Assembly: GCF_041107455.1 (NCBI RefSeq)
Contig: NZ_JBGBPY010000001.1
Location: 3,348,001-3,412,000 of the forward strand
Direction: 5' to 3'
Origin: Rhodanobacter humi
Lineage (GTDB): Bacteria; Pseudomonadota; Gammaproteobacteria; Xanthomonadales; Rhodanobacteraceae
DNA: 64,000 nt
A program made the translations under genes and the position numbers. Numbering within the stretch: position 1 is the first letter of the stretch; each line of letters starts with the position of its first letter. The notes below the pieces were generated by a model. The model was not told the origin of the DNA and ran no database searches. It saw nothing but the letters and a program-made list of their open reading frames with translations. Below are positions 63,582 to 64,000 of the stretch, one piece after another.

Positions 63582-64000
63582 ATGCGCATACTGGTTGTGG
63601 GTGCCGGCGCCACCGGTGGTTACTTCGGCGGGCGCCTGCTGCAGGCGGGACAGGACGTGACCTTCCTGGTGCGCGAAAAGCGCGCGGCGCTGCTGGCGCA
63701 GCACGGCCTGCACATCCGCAGCGCACTGGGCGATGCCGACATCGCCGCGCCGCCCACCGTCACCGCGGCCACGCTGCGCGAACCGTTCGACCTCGTGCTG
63801 CTGAGCTGCAAGGCCTGGGACCTGCCGCAGGCGATCGAGGACATCGCGCCGGCCGTGGGCGAACACAGCGCGGTGCTGCCTATCCTCAACGGCATGCGCC
63901 AGCTCGACCTGCTGGATGCGCGTTTCGGCGCCGATCGGGTGCTGGGTGGGCAATGCGTGATCGCCGCCACGCTGGACGCCGACGGCACCGTGCGCCACCT
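63582..64000 (+). CDS. panE: 2-dehydropantoate 2-reductase family protein (3' end outside window)
   Basis: ATG 63582 follows AAGGAG and the frame is open to the end of the window; about 139 residues are visible. The N-terminal Rossmann motif RILVVGAGATGGYFGGRLLQAG, then DLVLLSCKAWDL and VLPILNGMRQLDLLDARFG, match the ApbA/PanE family. PanE reduces 2-dehydropantoate to pantoate with NADPH in coenzyme A synthesis. PanE-like paralogues with other substrates are common, so the symbol is provisional. The catalytic Lys and the C-terminal domain are beyond the edge. Confidence 0.82.
   Translation, partial: MRILVVGAGATGGYFGGRLLQAGQDVTFLVREKRAALLAQHGLHIRSALGDADIAAPPTVTAATLREPFDLVLLSCKAWDLPQAIEDIAPAVGEHSAVLPILNGMRQLDLLDARFGADRVLGGQCVIAATLDADGTVRH

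Overview
The window is high-GC DNA with dense coding. It looks like a chromosomal segment of a Xanthomonadales bacterium, most plausibly Rhodanobacteraceae (Rhodanobacter, Dyella or Luteibacter type). The reasons are the large TonB-receptor/glycosidase locus, the fimT-pilVWXY1-pilE minor pilin operon, many Tat-exported carbohydrate enzymes, and the short palindromic intergenic repeats typical of that group. This assignment is inference from gene content; no marker gene such as 16S rRNA is present.

Region 1 (1-38192) is a large glycan-utilisation locus. It opens with cytoplasmic amino-sugar catabolism: an AgaS-type SIS isomerase/deaminase (cut by the window edge) and two PfkB-type sugar kinases, joined by GTGA overlaps. 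Next come an Oar-like TonB-dependent receptor and about fifteen exported enzymes: two tandem clan GH-D-like glycosidases, a DUF5054/GH38-like protein, GH79-like, GH29, GH20, GH1, GH89, a beta-helix protein and GH35, all on the plus strand. A minus-strand block follows (GH95-like, GH120, alginate-lyase-family protein, GH105) that carries IS3 and IS4 remnants. A divergent GH65-GH35 pair with a palindromic operator candidate closes the locus. Together the enzymes suggest stepwise removal of fucose, galactose, GlcNAc/GalNAc, xylose and uronic acid from a complex heteroglycan, with import through the single receptor and entry of amino sugar as tagatose-6-phosphate. The actual substrate cannot be read from the sequence.

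Region 2 (38307-49208) is mostly housekeeping: isovaleryl-CoA dehydrogenase, a GNAT acetyltransferase, a SET-domain protein, an M20 peptidase, YggS, an NlpC/P60 hydrolase, a DUF559 endonuclease, a rhomboid protease, an amino acid permease, and the glutathione-dependent formaldehyde pathway (frmA, fghA). The DUF559 gene sits exactly between two ~200-bp copies of a repeat with 27-bp terminal inverted repeats, a transposon-like arrangement.

Region 3 (49478-64000) holds rapA, the complete minor pilin/PilY1 operon with four-base overlaps, a Fur-box-preceded catecholate siderophore receptor convergent with the pilin operon via a PKHD-type hydroxylase, and the 5' end of panE, which runs off the window.

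Several families of palindromic repeats lie between genes. One has inserted in frame into the 5' end of the beta-helix gene at 22349, and a ~530-bp compound element lies at 14481-15010. No tRNA, rRNA or CRISPR array was seen. All family assignments come from reading motifs by eye, without database searches.
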